The notes: generated from the sequence alone by a model not told the origin. 64,000 nt of DNA from Bacillota bacterium (GCA_023460955.1 JAEWOH010000066.1:1-64000); one strand, 5' to 3'; shown: positions 34,306-44,343, counted from the first letter of the stretch. Made by a program: numbers and translations.

Positions 34306-35053
34306 TTCTCCTTTTGTAATTTACTAAAGTTCTGACTGAATTTTGACAAGTATATTTCTTATATTCACAGCCGTATTTTGAAAAACTTGTTTTATATATT
34401 TTAAGCTTTGATAAGGTCTGAGACAGCCACAAAGGCACCGCTGTAGAAATTTTTATTTCCATAAGATGCTGTCCCTTTTCAAGCAGCTGTTCTCCGTAAC
34501 TGTCGTTCTCCAGAAGGAGATCCTTTCTCCGTGTGGTAATATCATGATCAAAGGTAATTCTGAAATTTGTGTCCTGCTTCCCGAAGAAAGCCGATCTTGT
34601 ATAGCTGATGTAAGCAGCAGGAGTAACCTTGTTCCTGCTGAGGAAGTAATCCAGTTCATTAATAATCTGCTTTCCCATGTAATTTTCCACTACAGGCTTT
34701 TTGCCTGTTTCAACAAAGTCATAGGCCTCCCGTAATGTCATCGCCGCTCTTCTTTTATGGACTATTCCACCAGTTTTCTTTTTTAACTCCAGAAAAACCT
34801 TGGAAGCCAGAGAAGTGGGAACAGAGTAGCTTCTGAGGCGCAGTTTTTCCTTGTAATCGGGCTTTGATAGTGAGGTTCTGATTAAAGAGCTATCCAAGGT
34901 ATCGTAATAAATATTATAGATGTTGTAGCTTTTTCCGTTCCGACAATACTCATCTGCATTCATACGGTCTGTAATTTGCGGAAGGAGAGCCTGGTATTGT
35001 TCTTCAGTCAGGACGAATTTCATCTCGTATCTTTTAAAAGCGGTTATAGCCAT
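34271..35053 (-). CDS. VTC-domain polyphosphate polymerase-like protein
   Basis: 260 residues forming one VTC domain, with the basic tunnel motifs RYEMKFVL (near 8), EKLRLRSY (near 69), ELKKKTGG (near 89), HKRRAAM (near 99) and EIKIS (near 197). In yeast Vtc4 this fold makes polyphosphate from ATP. SPX and membrane domains are absent, so it is probably held at the membrane by DUF4956. The glutamate and the arginine/lysine set needed for catalysis seem present. Confidence 0.88.
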   Translation of the reverse strand: MAITAFKRYEMKFVLTEEQYQALLPQITDRMNADEYCRNGKSYNIYNIYYDTLDSSLIRTSLSKPDYKEKLRLRSYSVPTSLASKVFLELKKKTGGIVHKRRAAMTLREAYDFVETGKKPVVENYMGKQIINELDYFLSRNKVTPAAYISYTRSAFFGKQDTNFRITFDHDITTRRKDLLLENDSYGEQLLEKGQHLMEIKISTAVPLWLSQTLSKLKIYKTSFSKYGCEYKKYTCQNSVRTLVNYKRRNEHVGVNLCNI

Positions 35054-35134
35054 ATTAGTCTCCTAAGCAATTCAATTTATTAATATTTGGTTCCACTGAT
35101 AATGCTCTGCTTAATACCATCAAATCCAGTAGAA

Positions 35135-37174
35135 TCAGTTTGATGGCTGCATTCTGCCCTGACCACCCTTGAAACCCGGGCCACCGCGCCCGCCGAAGCC
35201 GCCGGCCGTACCGACTGTAGACAATACTTCCGAAACTGTAAAGCTTTTGAACTTAGTACCTCCACTATAGGTTCCATCTGTATAGAGCCCGTCCTTTTCA
35301 GCGCCGGTGGAGCTTCCTCCGTAGTAAATATCATAGGAGCTGTCTTTTCTTAGTTCGGGAGAACTGATTACTACTGTCTGAAAATCCTTAGCAGGCTTAA
35401 AAGTAAGAAGCTCCTTACCATCTGCAGATTTAATATGAACCAGAGTACCTACAGTCATTTTCTGATCAAAGGTTATCATTGCCGAATTTTGGGTTGAGGT
35501 TTTATCAGTTCCCTGTGCCATTCCAGAACTTCCTGCAGCTATAAGGAAACCTCCGGTCATTTTAAAACCACCGTTATAGTCAAGGGCTCCATTATTGTTT
35601 TCTGTCGGTCCATTGACTACTATTGTACCGTTTGTCACATTGATTGAACCGTTGGAATCAAGTCCATCACCGTTGGCATCTACATATATATAACCTCCGT
35701 TAATGTTCAGGGCACCGGTACCGGAGGAATTTAAGCCATCCTGGCCCGGCCGGCCACCAGATGAAGAGTTGTCGGCTCCTCCGGAAATATTAATACCATC
35801 GTCACTGGAAGTAATATGGATATTACCGTTATTTATTGTAATGTTGGAGCTTTCAATACCCTCGTAAGACTTAACGATATTTATTTCGCCCTTGTTAATC
35901 AAAATGCTGTTATCTGCATGTATGCCGTCATCACCGGAAGAGGCGGAAAGGGTTCCACCGTTCACAGTAATGCTGTTGTTTGAATGGAGAGAATCATCAG
36001 CTGAATCAATCTGTATAGTTCCGCCGTCAATTGTTATTCCGACTGTCGCCTTTACGCCTTTTTTGCTTACAGAATCGCTACTGTCGGAATTGGAACCGGC
36101 AGCTGTGCCTGGCTGTTCCTCAAAGAGCTGTCCATCAAGAGGAGGCATGGCTGTACCATCAGGATTACCGAAGTCAGAGCCTTTCCCAAAGCCTCCTTTG
36201 AAGCCTCCCATACCTGGTTGTTCTGCTGCTCTTACTTCACTGTTAACACTCCCGCCCCCGGAGGATATCTTAATATCACCGGTTTTTATCAAAACATTTG
36301 TTTCTGCCTGAATACCATCTTCCTGAGAGGTAATATTTACGGTACCGCCTTCAATTAAAACAAACCCTTTTTCAACATCTTCATCATTTGTTGATTTGAT
36401 GCCGTCTTTTTGAGCATTAATATTTACAACACCGTTCTTTATTGCTACATAATCTCTGCCTTGAATACCATCTGTCGTTGAATTAACGGTTATATTACCA
36501 CTCATAATCTTTATTCCATCTTTACTGGTTATGGCATTTTTATAGTTAGCATTAACAGTGATGGAACCTGTACCGTTTATAGTGAGGTCTGATTTTGAGA
36601 ATATTGCAGAGTTTGGTTCACCTGCTTCCTTGTCGTCGAGATTATAATTCTTGCCATCAGTAATGCTGTTTCTTGAACCTTCAGACAAAACTATTACCGT
36701 CTTTTTCGCTTTTGAAATATATATTGGTGAACTGCTTGAACTCGTAATATTAGCCCCATTAAGGACAAGTCTGACCGTTTTATCATCCTCGGTGTTGACC
36801 CGGATTTGTCCGTCTGCAATTGTACCGCTGATAACATAGGTACCTGCTGATGTAATGGTAACCACGTTTTTATCTGCTTTAGCTCCTGCTCCATCTATTG
36901 TTACGTTACCCGAACTTAGAGAAATAATAGTGGAATCGGCAGTGCTCCAGGCTGAATCCTCGTCTTCGGCACTGTATTTCACCGTAACATCAGTTCTTAT
37001 AACCTTGTTTGCCTGACCGGAGGTACTTACGTTGTTTACAGCAGCAGAAGAATTGCTGTTGCCGGCAGCTGTTGAATCTTGGGTCACGCTAGAGCAAGCT
37101 GTCAACGCGGGTATGGTTAACATTAATGACAATAAGACTGCTGAAAACTTATATTTTAATTTTTTATTATTCAT
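35135..37174 (-). CDS. Lipoprotein with DUF4353 carbohydrate-binding/beta-helix repeats
   Basis: 679 residues. The signal peptide ends in the lipobox LTAC (C27), so it is a lipoprotein. A long beta-helix follows, made of repeats such as GTVNITSQEDGIQAE, GTIQIDSADDSLHSN and GNIHITSSDDGINIS, each with DGI/DSL turns that may bind calcium. The end is glycine-rich (GGFGGRGGPGFKGGQG). It is the first gene of the operon with VTC and DUF4956 (81 bases to VTC). It may anchor or coat polymer at the surface. Confidence 0.85.
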   Translation of the reverse strand: MNNKKLKYKFSAVLLSLMLTIPALTACSSVTQDSTAAGNSNSSAAVNNVSTSGQANKVIRTDVTVKYSAEDEDSAWSTADSTIISLSSGNVTIDGAGAKADKNVVTITSAGTYVISGTIADGQIRVNTEDDKTVRLVLNGANITSSSSSPIYISKAKKTVIVLSEGSRNSITDGKNYNLDDKEAGEPNSAIFSKSDLTINGTGSITVNANYKNAITSKDGIKIMSGNITVNSTTDGIQGRDYVAIKNGVVNINAQKDGIKSTNDEDVEKGFVLIEGGTVNITSQEDGIQAETNVLIKTGDIKISSGGGSVNSEVRAAEQPGMGGFKGGFGKGSDFGNPDGTAMPPLDGQLFEEQPGTAAGSNSDSSDSVSKKGVKATVGITIDGGTIQIDSADDSLHSNNSITVNGGTLSASSGDDGIHADNSILINKGEINIVKSYEGIESSNITINNGNIHITSSDDGINISGGADNSSSGGRPGQDGLNSSGTGALNINGGYIYVDANGDGLDSNGSINVTNGTIVVNGPTENNNGALDYNGGFKMTGGFLIAAGSSGMAQGTDKTSTQNSAMITFDQKMTVGTLVHIKSADGKELLTFKPAKDFQTVVISSPELRKDSSYDIYYGGSSTGAEKDGLYTDGTYSGGTKFKSFTVSEVLSTVGTAGGFGGRGGPGFKGGQGRMQPSN

Positions 37175-37443
37175 TTTGTATTTCCTCCTCTTTTTATTTC
37201 ACAATTCATATTCTAAATTTAAAATGTGATGGCTTAGTGAATGGAAACTGACTGTTTGGGAAAGAAAAAGGAAAAATAGAAAAGAAGCCCGAAGCAAAGG
37301 TTAACTTGCTTGAGACTCCTTATCCAATGATCTATGACTATTGCTATGCTGAATATTGAATGCTGGCTATTGATATACTGACTATTAATATACTGACTAC
37401 TGGCGAATCTCTCCGCCGCTTAAAAACGTTTCTCTCATATGTT

Positions 37444-38352
37444 TTATGGGAGCTTGTGAAGCCAGTCGAAGTAGTCCTGTAGTCTATTGGGTCCCCCCAA
37501 TATATCTCTGGCGATGTAAAGCGTACCGTCATTTTTGACTTTTTCGCTCCACTTTACCAGACTTATTGTTCCGTTAATTATTTCAATTGCAGTTATGGCG
37601 CGGGGATGAATACAGCTGCCGTCATTAAAGTAAGGAACCTGACCCACATCTGGAAAGGAGGGCCTGTGGTTGTGTCCTGCTATAAGCAGGTGTTTTTCTT
37701 TGACAACCCATTTTGTAAGTTTTTTTGCTATTGATATTTTCTTTTTATAATTCTTTGCCGCACTTGTCGGATCATTAACACCGAAGGTCTCCAGTGGCTT
37801 CCACACATACCTTACAAGAAATTTGCTCAATCTCCAGAAGGTACCACTCATGGTATCTACCTGGTGTCCGTGGATCAGAAGTATTTTATCGTTCGACTCG
37901 GTATGCCTTAAAATTAAACCTTCGTGTGCCCTAACACTATTAAATATGGAAGGGTCCTCCTGGTTCCGCTGTGCAAAATAACGTTGTATGTTTGTGTCAA
38001 TATACTTGTAATTTCTTTTCTCCATATCATGATTTCCGTACATGAGATACAGTCGTCTATCATCATGAAACTTGGACAACAGACTGAAAACATCTTTGTG
38101 AATCTGTATAATATCCGAGAGACGTTTGTTTTCCCATAGCTCATCCCCATCTCCCATTTCGATATAAGTAAAATTATGATAATAATAGTTGTTCAAAGCC
38201 GAAAGAAAAATGTTCCTGTTATTGAGAAAATTATCCGATCGGCTGCCGTCGCCCCTGTGACAGTCACTCATTAAAACAAATCGGGAAGAATTATCAAAGG
38301 GAATAATTTCTGACCTGTTATATACTCGAGTAACCTTTTCTAATTTATTCAT
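37444..38352 (-). CDS. Calcineurin-type metallophosphoesterase
   Basis: 302 residues with the full metal-binding set: SDCH (D30, H32), GDGDE (D68), GNHD (N107, H108), LIHGH and AGHNH. No signal peptide, so cytoplasmic. The substrate is not evident; the family includes UDP-diacylglucosamine hydrolases and serine/threonine phosphatases. It is co-transcribed with the DUF4474 gene upstream (10-base gap). Confidence 0.92.
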   Translation of the reverse strand: MNKLEKVTRVYNRSEIIPFDNSSRFVLMSDCHRGDGSRSDNFLNNRNIFLSALNNYYYHNFTYIEMGDGDELWENKRLSDIIQIHKDVFSLLSKFHDDRRLYLMYGNHDMEKRNYKYIDTNIQRYFAQRNQEDPSIFNSVRAHEGLILRHTESNDKILLIHGHQVDTMSGTFWRLSKFLVRYVWKPLETFGVNDPTSAAKNYKKKISIAKKLTKWVVKEKHLLIAGHNHRPSFPDVGQVPYFNDGSCIHPRAITAIEIINGTISLVKWSEKVKNDGTLYIARDILGGPNRLQDYFDWLHKLP

Positions 38353-38362
38353 TTATCCCACC

Positions 38363-39409
38363 TCACTTGGGAAGATAATTTGTTTCTGTCTCTACATTCA
38401 AGAAGCTCTTTATCTTATCAAATACACTGAACACTGCTGCTGTTTTACCTATTTTAAACAACTCGGTATATAGTTCGGGCGAGCCCTCTTTAACAGCATT
38501 AACCTTATCTTTCAAACCTGTATAGCCCTTGGTAAGCACCTGGTAAACCTCACAGTTCCTCTTGAGCTGCGCAAGCATCAACCTGTCAGTGGCTGCTGAC
38601 CTGGTGTATGGCTGCTTCGTCTTTGGTTTGTCATAATGTAGTGCAACTGTTGTCCTTCTGACCTCATACTCTTCCTCTGTGTAACCTGCCTTAAGAAGGC
38701 TTTTCAGGAAGGCATCCCTCATACCCCTGCTTTTAAAGGTTATATATACATCCATAGACAGCTCCGAAGGTTCAGAATACTCTCCAAGTTTAAACCCTGT
38801 CAGCCACCAGTGTTTATCCTTACGGGTCATTATTTTCTCACCGTTTTTGTAAAGGATAAAAGCCATGTATAATCTGTCTTCATTGCTTGCGCAGGAATAA
38901 AATGTACCGTCAAAAACACCGGGTATGTTTAAATCAGGCCATTTGCTGGAGTAAACTCCAACTTCACAGCCTGTGGTCATTCCATATTGTCCTTTCCAGA
39001 ACTCTATAAGCCAACGCCTTCCTCCGTAGGAAAATCGGATGGGCTCGCAATCGATGATCATTCCCAGAGGAGCGGCTGCTTCATCATAAAGCCTGCAATA
39101 ACCCATACTTCTCTGCCATGCATACATTGTTGAAAAGAATATGTCATTTTTAGGACTGTAGGCGTAACCGGCAGTACCAATTAATTCATCTATGGTACTT
39201 CCGCCGTCGTCCTTGTCCCGCTCTTCTGAGAAATCTTTTTTAGCTGCCCGGTAATACCTTCTTTCAGCTAACTTGTACGAAAGCTTTGAAGCGATATATT
39301 CATACAAAAGCGGTCCCGCAAGAACAACTACAAAAATAGAAATTAATAGAATAGAAAACCAAACATTGAAACTTACAGTGTCATTGGTTAGAAATAAAAC
39401 ATTTAACAT
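38363..39409 (-). CDS. DUF4474 membrane protein
   Basis: 348 residues with one amino-terminal membrane helix (about 14-36) and a DUF4474 domain at about 90-320, recognised by MYAWQRSMGYCRLYD, IDCEPIRFSYGG and EFWKGQYGMTTGCEVGVY. The function of DUF4474 is unknown. It is the first gene of a two-gene unit with the metallophosphoesterase. Confidence 0.85.
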   Translation of the reverse strand: MLNVLFLTNDTVSFNVWFSILLISIFVVVLAGPLLYEYIASKLSYKLAERRYYRAAKKDFSEERDKDDGGSTIDELIGTAGYAYSPKNDIFFSTMYAWQRSMGYCRLYDEAAAPLGMIIDCEPIRFSYGGRRWLIEFWKGQYGMTTGCEVGVYSSKWPDLNIPGVFDGTFYSCASNEDRLYMAFILYKNGEKIMTRKDKHWWLTGFKLGEYSEPSELSMDVYITFKSRGMRDAFLKSLLKAGYTEEEYEVRRTTVALHYDKPKTKQPYTRSAATDRLMLAQLKRNCEVYQVLTKGYTGLKDKVNAVKEGSPELYTELFKIGKTAAVFSVFDKIKSFLNVETETNYLPK

Positions 39410-39480
39410 AATAACTCACTCCAAATATGTTGTTTATACATAATATTCAAATTTGACGAGTTATGTTAAAGAATAAAAAG

Positions 39481-39517
39481 ATAAAAAAACTACCCTGGGT
39501 TATTCTCAAGGTAGTTT
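39481..39517 (-). terminator. Terminator of the diguanylate cyclase gene
   Basis: GGTAGTTT at 39510-39517 and AAACTACC at 39487-39494 form the stem; on the minus strand TTTTTTTAT follows. Confidence 0.82.
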
Positions 39518-39557
39518 AAATATAGAACAGATTTGTTTTTTACTAAAAAAGATTTAT

Positions 39558-40640
39558 TTATTGCTCAGCAAGCACAACTTTATTCCGGCCAGAGCGTTTA
39601 GCTGAATATAGAGCCTCATCGGCCTTTTCCTTCATTGTGTTTAAATCCTCAATCTTATCGGGATAGCAAGCAGCCCCTATTGATATGGTTATTTTGATGC
39701 TTGTACCATCAGATAGAACAAAAGGGGTATTCTGGACCTTTTGGCGAATTCTTTCGGCAATATCCAAAGCCAGTCCTGAGTCGCAATTGGGAAGAATTAT
39801 TGAAAATTCCTCACCGCCGTTTCTTGATACAATATCTCCATCCCTGCAGTTCTGAAGCAGAATTTCTCCAAGTGTTTTAAGAACAACATCACCTTCCTTA
39901 TGGCCATAGGTATCATTAACTTTTTTGAAGAAGTCAATGTCCAGGAACAGCAAAGAGAATTTTTGATCGAGCTGTTTGGCTGTATCAACTACGTTATTGT
40001 AAACAGTATCAAATTGTCGGACATTATTCAGACCTGTCAAAAAGTCTCTTTTAGCTTCCAGTTTGTAACGTCTGAAGGCAAAGGTATATGCCTCAAGATA
40101 TCCGATATATTTGTATAGAACAAAGGCCACAAGACTTGTTACTGATAAATATATCAGTATAATAACTATTTTATCTGATAATTCGGGGACAAAAAGCGCG
40201 TAAGAGGTTCCTGTAACAAACTCAGATACCAACAAGCTGTAGATCCACTTTTTATGTAAGGTTTTTTGCTTTTTAAAAATAACATAGTTGAAAAATGGAA
40301 TAGATAACATAGACACCGATGCAAAAATTGATGCAAAGGATACTCCAAACCGAAACATTCGGAACATTGCGGTAGCCAGGCCTGTAATTAACCCGGGTAA
40401 AAAGCCTCCATAAAGAGAAGCTATCAATATAGGTAAAATGCGGAGGTCTAGAATAAGATGGTTGGCCAGTTTTACCGAAAACTCTACAAGTATTATCCCC
40501 ATAATACCAAATATTAAGCCTGAACGTAGCTTGAGCCTCAGGGAAAGCTGAGGATTTAAGCCTGTATTCCCGAAAATCTGATAACAAACACTGATAAAAG
40601 CCACTAACATTCCTGCATTAATTACAAAATCTCTGAACAT
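39558..40640 (-). CDS. Membrane-bound diguanylate cyclase
   Basis: 360 residues. The first 185 form six membrane helices of the 5TM-5TMR_LYT type (LRILPILIASLYGGFLPGL), a sensor region also found in LytS. The GGDEF domain (about 195-360) has the active motif GGEEF at 275-279 and an inhibitory site RDGD at 266-269 five residues before it. It should make cyclic di-GMP from GTP with product inhibition. No c-di-GMP riboswitch is visible nearby. Confidence 0.95.
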   Translation of the reverse strand: MFRDFVINAGMLVAFISVCYQIFGNTGLNPQLSLRLKLRSGLIFGIMGIILVEFSVKLANHLILDLRILPILIASLYGGFLPGLITGLATAMFRMFRFGVSFASIFASVSMLSIPFFNYVIFKKQKTLHKKWIYSLLVSEFVTGTSYALFVPELSDKIVIILIYLSVTSLVAFVLYKYIGYLEAYTFAFRRYKLEAKRDFLTGLNNVRQFDTVYNNVVDTAKQLDQKFSLLFLDIDFFKKVNDTYGHKEGDVVLKTLGEILLQNCRDGDIVSRNGGEEFSIILPNCDSGLALDIAERIRQKVQNTPFVLSDGTSIKITISIGAACYPDKIEDLNTMKEKADEALYSAKRSGRNKVVLAEQ

Positions 40641-40802
40641 TATTCCCCCATAATATTAGTCTCTATATATAATATATAATTATACTACCATTTTACTAAA
40701 TTGGGTAATAGGAGGTAAAAATAACATAAGTTATTTATAGGAAGGTCAAATAATAACTATCAGATAATGTTCAGACTTCCCACTGGAGTTATTTACCGGA
40801 TA

Positions 40803-40857
40803 TAAAAAAATGCCCGGCCCCTCTTTACAAATGGCTTGTAAGAAAAGGTACGGGCAT
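40803..40857 (-). terminator. Terminator of the PAF-acetylhydrolase-like gene
   Basis: ATGCCCG (40810-40816) pairs with CGGGCAT (40851-40857), with an inner TTTACAA/TTGTAAG stem; the minus strand continues with seven T. Confidence 0.87.
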
Positions 40858-40891
40858 CTGTTTACTTTGCCGGGCTGTCAACCATCAATAA

Positions 40892-42280
40892 TTATGACGG
40901 TATATGTTTATCAAATATCACCAAAGGGTCTGTTTTACTGCCATCCAATAGCCCGGAAGCCTGCCCTTTGAGTTGCTTGTCAAAAAACGCAAGAGTATAA
41001 TCATTTACTAGCTTTATGCATTGATAGGAATCAACTGTTCCAACCCCAAGCATTTTTGAGAGCAGAGGAGAAATCCTTGGCAAGTCAGTGAAGTTAAGGT
41101 GGCCTGAATCTTTTATACAAAGGGAGTAAGCTTCGGCTTTACTGTTATTATACGCATTGATGTTTGGAAGGTAGCTGCTTTCCTTAGCTTGAGGCTCAAG
41201 GAAAAGTGATCCGTACATAAGCATCAAGGGTTTTTTGAAAGGCTCCTTCGTTAACGAGTCCTTATTACCTTCGGGCCCGGTAATATCACCAAGCATTGTA
41301 CCGTCTATTACAATCGCAGCCTTGACATCATCTCGGTCTCTGCACACCTGAGCTGAGGCTGCTCCACCAAGTGAATGCCCGAAAAGCCCGATGTTTCCTA
41401 AATCCATGTGTCCTCTTAATAATTCGCCCTGGGTACCAAGGTCTCCGGTTTTTAAGCTGTCTATAACAAATTCAATATCTGCAGTTCTTAAGTTCAACCA
41501 TTTATGGCTTTCTGTAAATTCTTCCTGGGCAGTGAGTTTGCCGGATGAAGCCGCAAGCGCACTATTGAGAAAATCCGTATTAACCGGAACCTTACTTCCA
41601 TCAGCGAAGGATGAATAAAAAGAATGATAGGTATGATCGATACTGGCAACTATATAGCCATGGCTTGCAAGCTCTCTGCAGGCTGATGCGTTACTGCTGC
41701 GGACACCGAAGGCACCATGTGAGAAAATGACTACAGGATAGTTCTTTTCCTGGTTTGAAACCTTTGCGGCGGTTGTACCATATTCGGTTTTTATATCAGT
41801 TTCGGCGGGATACCAGAACTGTACTGCAAGTTTACGGAAATCACAGGTTGCTTGAGTAAAGGTTTCTTCGCGCTTGTTATCTGTAAGGTCACAGGTAATT
41901 GTTCCAATATTGTATTTGCCTGTGGACTGCGGAAGAGAATTAAAAGGAAGAACAACAGTGGGGAAGAGCACACATATTCCAAGAGCCAATATTGCAGCTG
42001 TACGCCCTATACCCGCCAATACTCTGTGCCTTGGCTGATTTGGATTGTGTTTGAATATTCTGACAAGAGTAACAAGAAAAAGGATAATAATGAATATATA
42101 AAGAGGAATAAATCGTACCCTGATAGTTTGTGTGTCTATTACAAGATGAAGCATTAAAAAAACGACAGCTGCAAGGGGCATAAAATCCAGAAAGCGCGGA
42201 ACTTTTTTGACAGGCAGCAAAGGCCAGATAAGTACCGGAATTATTGGTAAAATCATTAATATTTCTAATATTGTTAACAT
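40892..42280 (-). CDS. Membrane-anchored alpha/beta hydrolase, PAF-acetylhydrolase-like
   Basis: 462 residues from the ATG at 42280 (GGAGGG just upstream). Four amino-terminal membrane helices (about 5-115) are followed by a hydrolase domain with the nucleophile S303 in GHSLGG, an acid at D326 in VIDGT and a His in DSGHLNF. SHGAFG near 187 forms the oxyanion region. The fold matches PAF-acetylhydrolase II-type enzymes that act on short acyl chains. The ribosome site lies inside a 22-bp perfect hairpin, so its translation may be controlled. Older in-frame starts upstream would run through that hairpin. Confidence 0.88.
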   Translation of the reverse strand: MLTILEILMILPIIPVLIWPLLPVKKVPRFLDFMPLAAVVFLMLHLVIDTQTIRVRFIPLYIFIIILFLVTLVRIFKHNPNQPRHRVLAGIGRTAAILALGICVLFPTVVLPFNSLPQSTGKYNIGTITCDLTDNKREETFTQATCDFRKLAVQFWYPAETDIKTEYGTTAAKVSNQEKNYPVVIFSHGAFGVRSSNASACRELASHGYIVASIDHTYHSFYSSFADGSKVPVNTDFLNSALAASSGKLTAQEEFTESHKWLNLRTADIEFVIDSLKTGDLGTQGELLRGHMDLGNIGLFGHSLGGAASAQVCRDRDDVKAAIVIDGTMLGDITGPEGNKDSLTKEPFKKPLMLMYGSLFLEPQAKESSYLPNINAYNNSKAEAYSLCIKDSGHLNFTDLPRISPLLSKMLGVGTVDSYQCIKLVNDYTLAFFDKQLKGQASGLLDGSKTDPLVIFDKHIPS

Positions 42281-42283
42281 ATT

Positions 42284-42339
42284 AACCCTCCATTGAATTA
42301 CAATTTGATTATGAATTAATTGTAATTCAATGGAGGGTT
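42284..42339. repeat. 22-bp perfect inverted repeat covering a ribosome site
   Basis: Arms 42284-42305 and 42318-42339 are exactly complementary, with a 12-base spacer. On the minus strand the second arm includes GGAGGGTT, the ribosome site of the hydrolase whose ATG is at 42280. It can act as an RNA hairpin that hides the site or as a protein-binding dyad. Confidence 0.9.
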
Positions 42340-42458
42340 TTGCACATCTGCCCAAAGTAATATTTTATTATATAAAAAGTATGACCGGAGTCATAGTTTT
42401 TATGAATTAACTCTGCCACGGTTTATGTAAATAATGTCAATTGGGTTACCAATAACAG

Positions 42459-43121
42459 CTATATGTATTTATTTTGATGTGCATACAGTGTAAGCTTGCT
42501 TCGGTCACTCACTTGCAGCTTACTGTAAAGGCTGCTTATATAGTTTTTGACAGTTCCCTCAGAAATGAAAAGCTTTTTGGATATTTCAGAGTTTGTCATA
42601 CCGTTTCCCACAAGCCTGAGGACTTCCTTCTCCCGGTCTGTCAGGTCAGAGGCCGGAACTTCCTCATTCTGCTGGGCCTGACCTGTAGGGATTGGACTTG
42701 AACCTGCTATATGTGATATTACTTTTGCCGCAATTTCCGGCTGCATTATAGAATTACCGTTGTACGCATCCCTGATTGCTCCCACCAGTTTTTCAGAGGA
42801 AAGGTCTTTCAGAATATATCCTGTAGCACCATTTTTTAGTGCTTCAATAATAAATTCATCATCATCAAAGGTCGTGAGAATTATTACTTTTATATGAGGA
42901 TAACACTGCTTTATAATTCTGGTACATTCAACACCATCCATAACAGGCATTCTAATATCCATCAGAACTACATCCGGGTTAAATTGTGCTGCCTTATCAA
43001 GGGCATCCTTTCCGTTTTCGGCAAGTGCAACCACCGACATATCCTCTTCTAGTTCCAAAATCGTTTTTAAACCTTCTCTCATTAGCCTCTGATCGTCAGT
43101 AATTATTAATTTGATATTCAT
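42459..43121 (-). CDS. NarL/LuxR-family response regulator
   Basis: 220 residues from the ATG at 43121 behind TTGGAG. The receiver domain carries the phospho-acceptor D55 (LMDIRMPVMDG), with the acidic pair D9/D10 and T83/K105-type residues. The output domain is a LuxR helix-turn-helix (LTDREKEVLRLVGNGMTNSEI). It forms a pair with the histidine kinase just upstream (43-base gap) and closely resembles DesR/LiaR-type regulators of membrane or cell-wall stress. Confidence 0.95.
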   Translation of the reverse strand: MNIKLIITDDQRLMREGLKTILELEEDMSVVALAENGKDALDKAAQFNPDVVLMDIRMPVMDGVECTRIIKQCYPHIKVIILTTFDDDEFIIEALKNGATGYILKDLSSEKLVGAIRDAYNGNSIMQPEIAAKVISHIAGSSPIPTGQAQQNEEVPASDLTDREKEVLRLVGNGMTNSEISKKLFISEGTVKNYISSLYSKLQVSDRSKLTLYAHQNKYI

Positions 43122-43164
43122 AAAATTCTCCAATAATAAAATTTATATAAGCCAAATTTTTAGT

Positions 43165-44343
43165 CTAGTTGCCTGTAGGAACATTAATTATAGTTTTAAA
43201 ACCATTACGATTTGAACTGGTGAACTCTGCCTTTCCGTTTAGGGCATTGATTCGTTCCATGATGCCTTTCAGACCATAGCCTGCTTTAATATTTGTACAG
43301 CCCAGTCCATTATCCTCAACTATTACTTCAATAGAACCGTTTACCTGAGTAATATTAACTCTTATATCGGTAGCATGTCCATGCCTGATGGAATTGGTAA
43401 TACTCTCCTGAATTGCCCTGAATATCGCAACCTCCAAGCCTGTCGACAATTTCAGCTCCTGCGGAAGAGAACTATGGAGCGCTACTTTTACTCCTGTATT
43501 CTCCGTAACTTCATTAATGACGGTGGTAACTGAGGCTAATAAGGATTTATCCTCCATTACTTTGGGGCGAAGTGCCTTTATAGATCGCTTTATATCATTA
43601 AAGCCGCTTCGAGATAGCTCCTGAGCCTTTTCCAACTCTCCGGGCAGCCGGGAGGGGTCTGCGCCGGCCAGCTTTTTACATGCTTCAAGCTGAACAATAA
43701 GAGTAGTAAGTGTGTGTGCAAGTGTATCATGGATTTCCCTGGCCATTCTTGTTCTTTCCTCTTCAATAGCAAGCTTTTGAACAGCTGCCGAATTCTCGAT
43801 CAACATTTTATAGGCTTGCTCCAGCTCACTATTTATGCGAGCCTGTTTCTCCTTTTCATTTATTTGCATTTTAACGAGATGGCTCATACCAATTACAAAT
43901 ACAGAGGAAACAATTAAGGAGACAACCATAGAAAGCATTGAACTGTAAGGTATTTCTTTTGTAACAGCTGATAGTGAAAATTCGACCACAATAAAGGTTG
44001 ATGCTGCCAGAACAGAATATTTTAAAGGGTACATGAGGACCATAGATGATAACATTACATAAAAAAACAGTATATGTACAGAACTTTTATCAAAGCTACC
44101 GATAATTAATATAAGTATAGTTTCAAGAATAATGCTGACTATTGTATAGCTTGCAGGCTTATTTCGGGGGTACAGCCAATATTCTCTTGAAAAGTTAACG
44201 ATAAATAGCGAAATAATAAGAGGTATCAGGATTCGAAGGGTGGTAAAGTCATTGTCGAACATAATTATTACGGTTGCTGATATGTAAGAAAATATTATGA
44301 GATATTTTAGTATGTTTTTAATTTTTAAACCTGACAGCATCAT
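43165..44343 (-). CDS. Sensor histidine kinase, DesK/NarX type
   Basis: 392 residues: five or six amino-terminal membrane helices (to about 160), a dimerisation helix with the phospho-acceptor H205 in REIHDTLAHTL (HisKA_3), and an HATPase domain (DNGLGC, GYGLKGIMERI). No extracytoplasmic domain of size is present, so it probably senses within the membrane, as DesK and LiaS do. The start ATG follows AGGGGG. It is the first gene of the two-component pair. Confidence 0.95.
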   Translation of the reverse strand: MMLSGLKIKNILKYLIIFSYISATVIIMFDNDFTTLRILIPLIISLFIVNFSREYWLYPRNKPASYTIVSIILETILILIIGSFDKSSVHILFFYVMLSSMVLMYPLKYSVLAASTFIVVEFSLSAVTKEIPYSSMLSMVVSLIVSSVFVIGMSHLVKMQINEKEKQARINSELEQAYKMLIENSAAVQKLAIEEERTRMAREIHDTLAHTLTTLIVQLEACKKLAGADPSRLPGELEKAQELSRSGFNDIKRSIKALRPKVMEDKSLLASVTTVINEVTENTGVKVALHSSLPQELKLSTGLEVAIFRAIQESITNSIRHGHATDIRVNITQVNGSIEVIVEDNGLGCTNIKAGYGLKGIMERINALNGKAEFTSSNRNGFKTIINVPTGN

